Positions 33,964 through 46,261 of a stretch of 64,000 nucleotides of DNA are shown here, piece after piece (positions within the stretch are counted from its first letter, which is position 1; every line of letters starts with the position of its first letter). The notes under the pieces were generated by a model. The model did not search any database and had not been told where the DNA came from. It saw only the letters and a program-made list of their open reading frames with translations. The DNA comes from Undaria pinnatifida (lineage: Eukaryota; Sar; Phaeophyceae; Laminariales; Alariaceae). A program made the position numbers and the translations under genes. The stretch lies in the NCBI GenBank assembly GCA_012845835.1, contig JABAKD010000004.1:5995765-6059764 (forward strand), read 5' to 3'.

Positions 33964-36900
33964 ATGTCCGATGACGAGACCGCGCTAGTCATGGCCGCGG
34001 CAGGCGCCACCCTGGCACACCTGCAGGTCATGAGGGTAGCCTACTCCCTCCTCTTCGACGACGACCTAGACTTTGATGCTGACCGAGGCGCCGTCGCAGC
34101 AGGGAGAAAGCGCGCCGGGCCACTCTCGTCGTGGCGAGAAGAAGAGTTGCTACTAGAAGGCAACGACTTTGCAGAAGAAGAAGACCCACGCCCAGTCAAA
34201 CACACCCGCACATCTTACCCACGACCCGCCTACAGTGCCTCGGCGTGGGGGGTTATGCTGGAGAGCATGAGAGTTCTTCACACTTCGGGCGAGCTTCGCC
34301 CTGGTTGCGCCCAGGCCGTGGAGTTCAGGAGGCGTTTTCGAGTCCCGTATGAGTTCTTCTTGTGGCTGGTCGAGGCGGTCAAGCCGTGGTTCTCCAATGT
34401 TACCCAAGACGTGGCACGGCGGGAGTGCGTCCCTGTAACGCTGAAGGTGACAAGTATGCCGTATGTTCGGGTCCTAAAAAGGAGTCGCAATTGCTCGTGA
34501 CAGTGTTACAGACACCCAAGCACTTGGATCAGGCGAAGTTGATGTTGCGCGCTCAACCTTTTTTGAAAATTAAAATGTGCAAAAACAACTACTACTGAAA
34601 AACACTATAATAAGGCCATTTCTTATGCAGTCGGATTCCGCCAGTCGAAAACGGCCCTTTCTGACTGGACTTTTTTTCGACTGGAATCTTCTGGTCCTTC
34701 TTCTTATCGTCAGATCTACTATTATGGAAAAATTTTGAGCGATTATTTCTGGCGATTATTTTTGTACTTTTGAGGCTCCAGAAATAACTGCATCAGAAAT
34801 AAGGGGCGTCCATTATGGCTTCTGATTTTTGGAAAGTGGTTTTATTTTGAATTGGTAGGTCTTGTTTTGCCGTTTGCCTTTATTTTTGAAATCTGGCACG
34901 TACACTGTCGCCGGCGACGTTAGGTCACCACCGCCTCTGCTGCTGTCTCTTCTGCTGCGCTGCTGCTGTGGTGCTGGTGTGATGTGCCTGTGGTGGTTTC
35001 GATGGTGGTGGTGGTGCTGCTGTCGCGTTTGTGTGAGGATAAAGCTCTGTCTCGCACACAACAAGCGCTGCTGTCGTAGGTGTGTTTGTGATTATTTCGT
35101 TGTGGGTGATGGGTGACGTGTACAGCAGTCGGCGACGTTGGGTCACCACCGCCTCTGCTGCTGTCTTTTCTGCTGTGCTGCTGTTGTGGTGCTCGTGTGG
35201 TGTGCCTGTGGTGGTTTCGATGGTAGTGGTGTGCTGCTGCTGTCGCGTTTGTGTGAGGACGAAGCTCTGTCTCGCACACAACAAGCGCAAGCATGCTGTC
35301 GTAGGTGTGTCTGTGATTCTTTGTTGTGGGTGATGCGTGACGTGTACAGCAGACAAGTATCATACCAGGTACAGTATAAGCAGTGGTGACATGTGATACT
35401 TGGTACGAGGTAGTATCCAAAAGTCAAATAATCCCAGTTCTGAGAGTTTGGAAGAGCTGGTATTTCTGGCCTCAATTATTTCTGAACCCAGAAATAACGA
35501 TGAATTCTGCAGGGCTTTTCACGGGTCGGGTCAAATCTCGCGGGTCGGGTCGGGTCGGGTCGGGTCAGCTGACCCGACCCGACCCGCGAGATTTTCGAGA
35601 CGTCTTGACCCGACCCGACCCGACCCGCGAGATTTTCGAGACGTCTTGACCCGACCCGACCCGACCCGCGAGATTTTCGAGATGTCTTGACCCGACCCGA
35701 CCCGACCCGCGAGATTTTGAAATCGTCCTGACCCGACCCGACCTGACCCGCGACAATCCGGGTGACCCGCGAGATTCGGGTCGTCTGGCGGGTCACGTGA
35801 ACTTGACCCGTGACATTTCTCACGGGTCAAAGTCAAAAAGTCACGGGTCAAAGCATGTATACCTCGGTCGGTTGGTTGGTCCTTGGCCCCTCGTACTTTT
35901 CCCAGTATGTCGTGTTCTCTGCGTTTTTTATCGGCATTGTTTGCAGCTGATATTATGTGATGTGGTGTGCGCGCGAGGAATAGGAAAGAAACCGCAACCC
36001 ACATGCATGGACATGCCCGTACCGTTAGACCACCGGGTCGACCCGACGAGCGACCCGACGAGAGAGCTAGATATAATTTGCAAGTGCAATCTCCGGCCCC
36101 GGCAAGCAGCCTAGCTAAGCCGCCTCCGGCAGCAAGCCCACAACTGGGGCGGTGGATCTGTCAGCAGGGGGTGCGATCCGCGAGGATGCGTTGTCTGCTG
36201 CTGCTGGTGCTTGCTGCTGCTGCTGCTGCTGCTTGCTGCCGCTGCTGCTTCGACAACGGCTGCTCTTCTTGCTTTTTTACGTTCGGTCACATTTCGTACT
36301 GGTATGATAATTCTCGAGCTAGCTACTACTACTACTACTACACTGCTGTATCTATCTTGTATCTGTGCAGTTTCCAGCCCCGGCAAGCAGCCTAGCTGAG
36401 CCGCCTCCGGCAGCAAGCCCACAACTGGGGCGGTGGGTCTGTCAGCAGGGGCTGCGATCCGCGAGAATCCGGGGTCTGCTGCTGGTACTTGCTGCTGCCA
36501 GTGCTGCTGCTGCTGCTGCTGCTTCGACGACGACTGCCCTTCCTTGCCTTTTTACGTTTGGTCATTTTTCATACTGGTATGACCGTAATATTACTGCTGT
36601 TGTTACGGCTTCAGTAGGTACGGGATTCGCGTCACATTGCTGTATGCCTTGTTACGAGTAGCTAGGGGTACTGCCTGGTGATTGTTCTGCACGCTGTGAT
36701 GACATATGATCGGAGCATCGGCACGAGGGAAGCAGGAAGCCGAAATGTTTGTATTTTATTGGCGGACCCGCGGGCCCGACCCGCGGGGCGCCTACACGGC
36801 ATCAACGTGGCTCTCACCTGTAAGTTTGAAAAAGGCGGATCCGCCGGCTAGATCCGCGGGTTGGACCCGCGGGTCAGCCCAAAACAACTCACGGGTCATT

Positions 36901-39900
36901 ATGGCTTGACCCGTGAAGTGACCCGTATCTCGCGGGTCGTGACCCGACCCGACCCGCGAGATTTTGAAAACCTCTTGACCCGACCCGACCCGACCCGCGA
37001 GATTTTGAAGCATTTTGACCCGACCCGACCCGACCCGCGAGATTTTGAAAACCTCTTGACCCGACCCGACCCGACCCGTGAGATTTTAAAACGTGATGAC
37101 CCGACCCGACCCGACCCGCGAGATTTTGAAACCCCCTTGACCCGACCCGCGGGTCGGGTCATGACCCGTGAAAAGCCCTGGAATTCTGTTCCCGTAGTGG
37201 ATGGTTTTTAATTTCGGCGTCGGAGATCCCGGTTAAAGAGAGAAATAATCGATGAAAATATTTGCCATGATAGTAGGTCTCAGTCGAGTTGATTTTTTAG
37301 TTTTTGTGCTCTTCCTAGAGGCGGTTGGTGTGAGGGAGTACTGCTGTACAGCAGGCGAAATCGGTTGGCAGCTCTGTGCTTCGCGCTGTCTCCGCGAGCA
37401 ACGGCTCGACGAACCTTCGTCCCAGCGAGTTGGTCCTTTGGGCTTAGCCGAAAGCCGCCAAAGCTACGTTCGTGGAGTTGCACTCGGCCGAGAGCCGCCA
37501 AAGCTACAGCAGGCGCAGCCGTTGTTGGCAGAATGGGATCGAGACCGCGCGCTGCTGCCGTCGTGTGATACACGCTGCTGGCGAGCGGAACTAGGAATGC
37601 GCCACGCTGACTTGCTGCGAAAAGCAACAGCAGAGATAGCCAAGCCAGCGTCAGCGCCTTGTATGATACTGCAGTGTGGTACCTGGTATGGGTGTGTGGC
37701 CGTGTGGATGTGTGTTTGGTGGTGGGATGGGTGATGCGATCGGTTAAAAAAACACGTGTAAAACTTTTTCGACTGAGTTTTTCGACTGGAGATCCAGTCG
37801 AAAAACTCGACTTTTTCGACTGGATCCGCCAGTCGGAATTCTCAGTCGAAAATCTCAGTCGAAAAAAGTTGAGTCGAAAAAGTGTAAGAAAGCCCTATTT
37901 GGGCTTCAGTCGAAAAAGGCCTTTTTCGACTGACAAATCCGACTGCATAAGAAATGGCCTAACTGGTCGTATAATAATTCCATATATTCGAGCATCGCTG
38001 GTATCGTATGATTCGCACGTGCAGGAGCGGCTCCTCCGTACACCCGTGCAGATCGAGCGCCCCGTATCATACTGGTTAATAAGCCGATCGTTGTAATTAT
38101 ATTAGTACAGCAACGGCAGCTGGGCGCAGCAGATGGTATGCTCGACCAAGCTTCGCTAATACTCCGGGCAGGTACCACAACGTACGTGCAGCATCAGCAG
38201 CAGCTTCAGCAGCATCAGCAGCAGCTTCAGCAGCATCAGCAGCAACAGCGGCGGCGATCGTTCAAGTAGTGCAACAGCAGGCGCAGAGTATCTACAGCAG
38301 CAGTCAGTACCCGGAGAGATTTCGTGCCCGCGGTTTTTTGTTTTCTAGTACCTAGCTAGTGCGCGTCTATACAGCGCACGCTGTTCTATGAACCATCGGT
38401 CGCTCGGGTACAATTTCGGGTGTGCAGTAGCAGCATCAGCAAGGCAGCGGATGCAGACCATACTGCTGTACAGCAGTACACCTAATAAGAAACAGGGTAA
38501 TAAAAAAAACAGGCTGATCTTTTAACAGCATAGAATAGTCCGCGAGCCGTTATACTGGAGTTAGATTGGAACGCACCCTCTCCTAGATAAGAAATCCAGC
38601 CCGGGTCCGCGTTTGTGTTCGTTGTGAGGTGTCCTGTACTGTGTGTAGCGTACAGCAGTACAGGACACCTACGATATCATCACAAGAAACAGGAACGTTG
38701 GCCCTCGCTGGATTTCATGTGTCATCCACGCTAATTATAATTCTTAGTGCTCGTTTTCTTGGTACGTGTTACGTGTCCAGCGCTGCTGTCTCTGTGGCGT
38801 CATCCACGCTAATTTCTATTCTTAGTGCTCGTTTTCTTGGTACGTGTCCAGCGCTGCTGTCTCTGTAGCGCTTGTATTCGGTGGCCCGGTTCTCGTGTGG
38901 AACGTCAGCATCATTGCACCAGGTACCTGGTTAAATATTTACTCAAAGGGTACGAATGCTGTTTTTGTGGCCATAATGCATTTTATTTAACCATAGGCGC
39001 GCGGCTTTTCGTCGGTTTTTGTCTTTTTTTGCGTCGTTTCGTCGGTACGTGTCGCAGTTTTTTACTTGATTAAAGTATACCAGGCACAAACAATCACCTG
39101 AATTGCCTACACAGAAGAGAGCGGGCGGTGTCAGAACCTTCTTGTCGGTACATGTCGCCGTTTGGGACGAGCTACGACAAGGGCTTGGCGTAAACATCAG
39201 AGTTAGACAGGGTGGTCGCGTCAGCCATCACACAGCAGTGGCAGGTAGATCTTCGAGGCATCAGCTGCAGCTAACAGCTGAGCGTGATATACCTGGTAGT
39301 AATTTTCTGAGGTGTTGATGATATCTGTGTATCGCACACACCTAATATAACGGGTTGATTGTCTACAGCTGCAGTGCTGAACCGTCGATGCGTATTTAGA
39401 CTCAAGACATGCTAGGTTTAGCGTGGGAAGTACCTTGGTGGATGTGCGTCAAGCGGCACGAGTGCCGTCATATATACGACACTTTTTTAATTCACACCAA
39501 GGCCACACAAACACAGCGCGCAACGGGAAGCAATAAAGCAGTAGTAGTCGTAGATGATTGCTGTTATCGGAGACTGAACATGTACAAGTACCACTCGGGC
39601 TGACGATTCAGTTAGCATGGCTCGCACACTGAGCGCACTCATCGCGTTGCACAACCGAGTCGCACTTTGTTTCATGGGTAGGCCACGGGGGGGGGAACCG
39701 ATGCCGCGGGTAAACACCTGGAAAGGCTTATTGCTATTTTCTCTTTACTTCTTTTGTTGTGCGTCGCCATAAAAATAATGCTCCATCTGCGATGTATTCC
39801 CAGTGTCTCGTAGTTTTATGACCGCGACACTTTTACTGTCGTGGAAGAAAAATCCGTGACATTGGTAGGTACAGACCCTCGGTGCCGCTGGGTAGAGACC

Positions 39901-42900
39901 ACGGTTTCAGTTGTAGCAAAAAAAGACAATGGCACAACATGAACAACAGGTACCGTAGTAGGAATAACAATAGCATTAAAAACTGTGAATATTGCCCCTT
40001 CTATACCGCCGCCACCACCGCCGCCACCACCGCCGCAACCCCCATTCATCCATCACTACACCAAAAACATCACCAGCAACAAGATGCAAATCGTGCTCGT
40101 TGACGGTGCGTGCGCGCAGGTCCTGGGGGTTCTGTACGCCCTGGGCAGCTGCGGCAACAGCTTCGCCGACATTGCGCAGAATTCCCTGATGAGCCGCCAA
40201 ACCGCAGAAAAAGCCTTCCACGCCTTCTGCAAGGAGTTTTCGGCCAAACTTTACGACACGTGGGTCCACCTCCCCAAAGGCCACGACCTTGTTGCGGTCG
40301 AGAGAAAATTCCACGAGCGCGGGTTTCCTGGGGCCGTGGGGTCAACGGACTGCACGAACGTGGCGCGGGGGCGCTGCTCTCCCCTAGACGCGAGCGCCCA
40401 TACCGGCACAGAGGGGTTTCCATTGCGGAGGTATGTCGTTACTGTAGACCTCGACGGCCGTATCATGGCCTCCACGAAGGGAGACCCGGGGAGGATTAGC
40501 GTCAAGACTTTGGTAAGACGTTATGTCTCAGCGCTGCGGATTCGGTATGAGAGCCCCTGGTCCACGTTTAAGTTTTCCTTGTGTGGGAAGGACGGTGAAG
40601 ACGTGGAGTATACTGGAGGGTGGCTCGTCGCCAACATGGATTGGGACCGGGTGAGTGGACAAGGCTGCGGTAGGCGCGGGGGGGGGGGGTTCTCAGTTTG
40701 TCCATGGCCGTAGTCGTATGACCATAGACCCTCGCATCCCTACTATGCCGGGACGGAACACGTCGGGTTTTCACCAACCAGGCAGGTATTGCTTGCACCA
40801 AGCGCGAAGCGCCGTGAGGTGTTGGGCGAGTCGCATGGAGGGTGAACTGCACCCTTCCAAGAACCGCTCGTAACACGGACTTCGGCACCTTGTGCCTACT
40901 TTCTTGCTTATTGATGACAGCGCCAATGATTTACTTGTTTTCTGGCGTGGCCACTCCAGAGACAGCAATGGGCGTTACTATGTAACTGCCTCGTGGGTGC
41001 CTTATGATATCCACACTACGTGATACGATCATTCCCCTTGTGCGGAGTGAGGGTTGTCCACCCCGCACAATACGATCAACTCGATAACCATCATGGTGAC
41101 CGCCACCCCCCCAAAAAAAAAAACGGTACCCTGGTTGTCTAGCTCACGAAGTGATTGACATGTTTTATAGCGTCGTTGCCAACCAACGCCAACCCCAATA
41201 TATATAATGTTTTACAGCGTCGGTGCCAACCGAGGCCAATTATTATATATCCTGTTTTCAGAGGGTGTCGTCGAGATTTTTTTTTGGGGCCCAAATTGCT
41301 ATCGGATTTGTTGTGGTTGACGGAGCTCCGTTGTTGGGGAACTTTGCCCCACATCTTCGTGTTCCGCTTGGGTCTTTCTTTGTTGTTCGTTTCAGCCGTT
41401 GGAGTTGTTGTTCCAGCTGAGCGTACATATTTTTCTCCCGGTCAGGCTTTGGGTAAGGTACAGCGCTCCAAAGTTTAACAACCTAAGAATGTTTATTGAG
41501 GAATCCCGTGCACCAGTGTGGTGTCACCGGTGGGAAGGTTGTGGGTGAAGACACGGGCGGCCGTCGGTTCTCCTCTGTACATACAGCAGTTGTGATGCTC
41601 GATGAGCACACGAGGGGAACGTGGACGCCGATCGTGTACGGAGTACTCCAGCAGCGCAGGAAGCCTGTGAGCTCTTCTCTTTCTCTTGGAAGAAGGGACG
41701 AACCCATTTGACGATTACAGCATCTGCCGTACGTAAGAACCCGGTGCTGCTGGGTTTGCGTGGCAGGGGATGATACATCTAGTCTTGGCACTAAGCTGCA
41801 AGGAGCTGTGCGGCACGCTAGCGGCATGGTACAGTACCGGCACTCTGATAAGAAACCGAGACATTGGTTTAAGGCTAGATTTCTTGTTTGGGGAAGACTT
41901 TGTCTTGCACTATGTTCAGTATAACAGCTGTCGAATTTTCTCACGACCAAGTAATTTTTTAGGTTTGGTGTTTTTGAGGGCTCTCTTTTGAGAGGGGGGC
42001 CGGTAGCGTACTGCTGGTACTGCAGATCGCTCACTCGGGACGGTTGGGGAAGCCGCGGCCTTAAAAGTAATGCGAAATATAACCCCCCATAAGCAGTAGG
42101 TTACTATTGGTACCTGGTAGGATATGAAGACAACCTCGGGCAAGCACAAGGCAAGCCGGCATCGTGTTGCGGGAAGAAGCATCAACGAGCAGGTAGGCAC
42201 GCGCTAGCTACAGCCTGGGGATGCGCATTCGAGGCTGCACCCTGTAGAGTAGTATACAATGCAAGACACATACTTGAGTAAGCAATCTTGCACGCCTAGT
42301 AAGAAACAGGAATGCCGACCCAGGCTAGATTTCTTGCTTGGGAATGGTCGCTTTCTATATACACTAACTCCAATGCAACGGCTCCGGGATTTCTTGTTCT
42401 TCTGTAAATCTCAGCCCGCCCTTCTCAGTACCTGTTTTCTTGGTAACTGTTTCAGCCGTTTTTCCTAACGGTAACCATCACCTTGAACCCGCGTACAAAA
42501 ACATTTACAGAAAAATGGTTGACGACAAAACCAGTATTTGTTGTGCGGGTTGCAGCGTCGAGGTGTACATCCTCAGGTTGAATTTCGAGCTTATCGGCAT
42601 GGAGTGTACGAGTTGCGACGCCAAAAGAAATGCCTTTGGAGCCGTACGGTCACAACATTCGGTGTGCATCCCACTCTGGCGTTACTGACCAATTCATGCA
42701 CCCCCCACCCCGCTCCACCCCTTTCTCCCCGGTGCAGCGGAAAGTTCTCATGTGCCCGATAAAATCGCCTTCCACTGTAGACGAGCTCAACTGGAGCGAA
42801 AAGCTGGAGCGCGTACGCGAGGACGCCGAGCGCCCGTTCGCAAAAATCAGGGGGCGTTTCAGACTCCTCAAATCCAAGGTCACGTACAACGACCCAGAGA

Positions 42901-43238
42901 GAGTTGATGGCGCATGGCTCACGTGCTGCATCCTCCACAACATGCTCCTCAAGTTCGATGGTCTCGACGCGCTGGAGAAGGGGATGGACTGGGCCGGCTT
43001 GGACGGTAGTCCTGACGCGGGGACGGACTGGGCTGGCGCGGACGCAACTCCTGAGATAGGCGCCAGTCTTGCCTCTCCGGGGGCGACTCTCAGCGATGAT
43101 GACGAGGAGGACAGCGAGGAGGAGGAGGAAGAGGGGGCGGGTGGGGAAGTGGCCGAGGTTGACCCCGGCTTTGAGAGGTTCAGATCGAAACTTGTCGAGC
43201 ATCTGGTGTACAAGTTGAACCGGGGGGAAATGGTTTGA
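33964..43238 (+). CDS. PIF/Harbinger-type transposase, three exons, probably inactive
   Basis: Exons 33964-34446, 40120-40650 and 42738-43238 join in phase 0 (donors GTGACA and GTGAGT; acceptors GCGCAG and GTGCAG) to 504 aa. The N-terminal part has acidic stretches and the family-typical FRRRFRVPYEFFLWLVEAVK. Exon 2 begins LGVLYALGSCGNSFADIAQN (the helical region before the nuclease) and contains GSTDCTNV with the first catalytic Asp. Exon 3 carries ERVREDAERPFAKIRGRFRL with the catalytic Glu and CCILHNMLL, followed by an acidic tail. At the usual second acidic position, where relatives have Asn-Asp or His-Asp before Lys-Thr, this protein reads GDPGRISVKTLV, so the Asp appears replaced by Val. 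Such enzymes cut and paste DNA at TWA targets. Intron 1 holds nested elements. Alternative: a domesticated, catalytically dead derivative. Confidence 0.85.
34900..35350 (+). repeat. Two ~220-bp tandem copies inside the Harbinger-like element
   Basis: Copies at about 34900-35117 and 35118-35350 share GGCGACGTTRGGTCACCACC, GCCTCTGCTGCTGTCT, GGTGTGCCTGTGGTGGTTTC and AAGCTCTGTCTCGCACACAA. Between copies are CTG/GTG length changes. The Thr/His-rich minus-strand frames are repeat translations. Confidence 0.9.
35510..37180. mobile_element. hAT-like non-autonomous element nested in the Harbinger-like element
   Basis: Both ends read CAGGGCTTTTCACGGGTC (18 bp, inverted, perfect). The flanks are identical 8-bp direct repeats GAATTCTG (35502-35509 and 37181-37188), the hallmark of hAT transposition. 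Internal arms consist of GACCCGACCCGACCCG blocks, each followed by CGAGATTTT (left 35530-35830, right 36900-37165). There is a perfect palindrome around GGGTCAGCTGACCC near 35567-35580. The middle (35850-36770) includes a duplicated segment and no transposase. Confidence 0.9.
36093..36480 (+). repeat. ~282-bp direct duplication inside the hAT-like element
   Basis: CCCCGGCAAGCAGCCTAGCT and the following AGCCGCCTCCGGCAGCAAGC CCACAACTGGGGCGGTGG occur at about 36096-36155 and again at 36378-36437, each followed by CTGTCAGCAGGGG and a GCTGCT run. Confidence 0.9.
37963..40119. other. Remainder of transposase intron 1: CAG runs, tandem repeats, hairpin
   Basis: Contains (CAGCATCAGCAGCAGCTT)n at about 38190-38260, a perfect hairpin GGTGTCCTGTACTG/CAGTACAGGACACC at about 38629-38668, and two ~75-bp tandem units at 38720-38797 and 38798-38869 (GTCATCCACGCTAAT...CCAGCGCTGCTGTCTCTG). 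It also has a (CCGCCACCA)n run at 40006-40036 shortly before the acceptor. Confidence 0.8.
40702..40875 (+). repeat. R1 copy 3 (transposase intron 2)
   Basis: CATGGCCGTAGTCGTATGAC CATAGACCCTCGCATCC, ACTATGCCGGGACGGAACAC and TTGCACCAAGCGCGAAGCGC CGTGAGGTGTTGGGCGAGTC. It is preceded by a G-run and is the best match to copy 1 at 15885. Confidence 0.85.
41848..42345 (+). repeat. Palindromic short repeat AAGAAAC...GGATTTCTT, two copies
   Basis: Copies at about 41850-41893 and 42301-42342 follow AAGAAACAGGAATG, CCAGGCTAGATTTCTTG, TTGGG. Others lie at about 11107-11146, 38588-38620 (reverse), 38683-38722 and 43677-43722. Ends AAGAAA and TTTCTT are complementary, so each copy could fold back. The family may be a very short MITE or a processed RNA-derived repeat. 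Confidence 0.6.
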
Positions 43239-46200
43239 TTGTCTAGGGTGCACCAGGTACGTTTGTAGTAGCCTTGTCAGGCCTTCTCTATAGTAGCATA
43301 GTTTGTGGACGTTTTTGCTGTATAGGTCTAGACTCTTACCAGGGTATGTGTAAAGTGGTATTATAAAGGGTGTACACGATTTTTTGTCTTTTGCCGTTTC
43401 GAGTTGTCCTGTCATTTTTCTTGTGTCTGTTGCTGGACGCGGCTCGTATATGCAAGCTTAATTGTATAAAGGTTATCTAGTCTACAGCAGTCGTTGAAGC
43501 CGTTTTAGTTTTCTCCGTGGTTAAATTCTGGGTATTGACCGTATGTTTTGAAGGATGGAGTCTAAAGGTTATCACGCATACTATCGTCGCCGGTGTTCGT
43601 AGTATTACACCCCAGGACTTGGCGGTCGTACTCGTAGTCAGAGTTACTCGTAAACTAGTACTTGTACCGGGTACAGATAAAAAACGTCGAAAGTCGCCCA
43701 GGGTAGAATTCTTGTTTGAGTAAAGATGTGATCCACATTTACTCTAGTATGAATTGGGCTCTTTCTTCAGAGAGGGCCGGTAGTTTACCAATGTTGCCAA
43801 TGCACCGACTGAGTTGTAGGCCGCCTAGATTAGTCACCATGCTTGTCCCGTCGTTTTTCTTTGGTCGCAATGGACGATAGTGGTGGAGGTGGTATGTTTC
43901 ACGAAGCAGGGCAACAAGGGGAAAGGAGGGTATATGTTTGTGTTTACATTTTGGCTGGTTATTTTTGCTAATCAACAGCAACGCCAAACGTACAGGATAC
44001 GATAAATACCCCACTCCGGAAACCAAACAACTTGTAAGATTTTTAAAATGTAGCATTACATCCTAAACACGGGAGTAAGGGGATTTGGCAAGGCAATGCC
44101 CAATGTACCCGACACGAAAAGCGGAGCGTATGCACGCCAGCAAACCGGATACTCTGCAAGAGATTGTTGCTCTGTTGCACAATGACCCACATATTTTGAT
44201 CGGTATTTAGAATACCATGCGATGATTGCGGAGCGTCCCAGCCCGCAAGGGAGGAAGAAAGAAGGGAACATAGAGAGACTTGATGCGTTTTGACACATCG
44301 GAACCCCAGAAGTTTCACACGCGGCCGATATCAGCAATCAATAGACACCGGCAGCTGAAACTTCGTGAGGGTCAGTAAGGTGATCAATTGAGTGGGTGTT
44401 TGAGTCGCACTGTGACATAGAGCGACGACTCCAAGAATCGAATAATCGGCAAGATTCCTCCACGAATGAACTAAAAGCGGACATGAACCGACATACTACC
44501 TCGTATGAATATCACGCTTTTGAATTATCGGTCTAGAAGAGACCTTTTCGGGCTCGAAGGAATTTGGTTTCGTTCAATAGCCCTCCCTCTTTCTCGAGCA
44601 AGTGAACATATCGTCACTCGTGGGCGTACAAGCCAACCAATTAAACGCTTTTTGCGTTCAACGTTGGGATGTTTTGCTACTCGTACATGAGTCCTTTAGA
44701 GGGCAATATCGGCCGCTGGTATTGAATCTGGTCGGGACAAGGCTGGGGCAGTATGTAGCCACGCTCGAAGGAGGCGCTCGGACGAAATCAGTTTAGTTGC
44801 GGTACGTGCTAACGACCAGGTACTGCCGTGCGCCCTTGCACGAACATAAAGCGCGGACGCCATTGGAACGGGGTCACCGCAACCTTGTACGTGATTCCGC
44901 CGTACTGCTGGATCGTCCCAACATATGCTTGTTTATTTTCTTTCAAGGGAGATGCACTTCAGGATCTGTAGGAAAAATCAACAGCAGAGGGGAATCGACA
45001 TTCGCTTTCCCGAACAAAAAGAAATTGCCCTGAGGAGACGAATCCACGTGCTAAACTCGTACAAAGAACCTCCTGTTATGGGATAGTAAATAGCAGAGAC
45101 TGATGGACAGCAGTATACTGATGTACCTCGTCACAACAACAACAGCAACAGCGAGGTGTACTAACTTGTACGTGCAAGTACATTATCTATGTGGAAACAT
45201 TGCCCGTACGACCACTTAGCCACACAAAAAAAACTTCCATGGAAAAGACCAGCGCCATTCACCGGCCTTGCACTACAATAGTAAATATTGGTTGTACATA
45301 AACGTAAAGACGCTACAGAAGGGACGCTGCAATGTCTCCGAGATTAGCGGGCTGGAGTTTATAGAGACGGCAACCGCACTACACTACTGGCCTAACAAAA
45401 ATCAATCCGCCAGGGCTTGGGCTGATCAAGTTCTCTCCATGAACCAAGTTCGCAGTCTACAGTACTACACGCTGTTTGTTACCCGCAGAAGGTTGCAAAT
45501 AAGCAACGTGCCAGGCCCAACTAGCCTGGTATGCTGTACTTCTGGCCATGATCACGCTCGTAGTCGATCACCGGACCCCGATGCCTATTTTATATTCAGC
45601 GCATACCCGGAGGGGAGTAGGGGCGCAAGTACTCACGCCTCCGTTGAGCGCGGCGGTTTTCACGAATAACCTTATCTCGAAAGTTACTCCCGGTACTGGC
45701 TACTCGCCCGATGTTACAAAAACATGCCAGGCCTCATTCTGATGCCGCATTCGCCATACTACGGCGTTGGTCCCGCGTGTTTAGTTACCGTAAGCAAAAG
45801 CAAAACGCTATGCATAGATCCTGCTACAAAGGACAACGGCGGTACTAAACAAACCAAGCCCCAGATAAAGAACGGGCGATAATATGACGTTGGTTTTCAT
45901 AAACCATGACACGGCGTCGACCCAACCCAAACACTAACCCAGGCGAGACTACGACCCGAGCGAGATACACCGTGCGTTTTTCATACCCTGAAAAAGATGT
46001 GCGGACCACCTCAAAAATGGAAACTGTTTCCACGTTTCATCTGCTATAGTTTAGTAAGTAGAAAACAAGGCAAAGGTTATGGTACGTGCACATTGTGGGA
46101 ATCAAATTACATAACAGCAGTGCGGTTTTCACGCGCACTGTCGGGGAAAAAACAGCTCTCGCAACGTAAACGACAAAAAACACCAAATATTGTACTCCAA

Positions 46201-46261
46201 CGCGCGGGGTGGACTACCGATGAAACGTTGCTCCCTACAACCTGCTGGGGCCGGGCATTAG
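43239..46261. other. No gene seen between the convergent transposase and minus-strand gene
   Basis: 3 kb with only short open frames. It includes one AAGAAAC...TTCTT repeat copy (43677-43722). The expected right terminal repeat of an autonomous Harbinger element was not recognised here. Confidence 0.6.

Larger units (their letters stand above)
34614..37959. mobile_element. Non-autonomous PIF/Harbinger-like element in transposase intron 1
   Basis: Terminal inverted repeats of 24 bp are perfect and begin GGCCATTTCTTATGCAGTCG at both ends. The flanks are TAA at 34611-34613 and 37960-37962, the TWA-type 3-bp duplication of the superfamily. Subterminal regions carry many CAGTCGAAAAA / TTTTTCGACTG motifs, far more at the right end (37760-37940). 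No transposase frame lies inside. Much of its 3346 bp is a tandem duplication and a later hAT-like insertion. Confidence 0.85.

Noticed and set aside
34813-35475. Thr/His/Gln-rich minus-strand frames (up to 166 codons)
   Set aside because: They come from the duplicated CTG/GTG-rich units inside the non-autonomous element; no transposase motif.
41483-42034. 183-codon minus-strand open frame
   Set aside because: Lies inside transposase intron 2, with no motif and repeat copies within it; likely chance.
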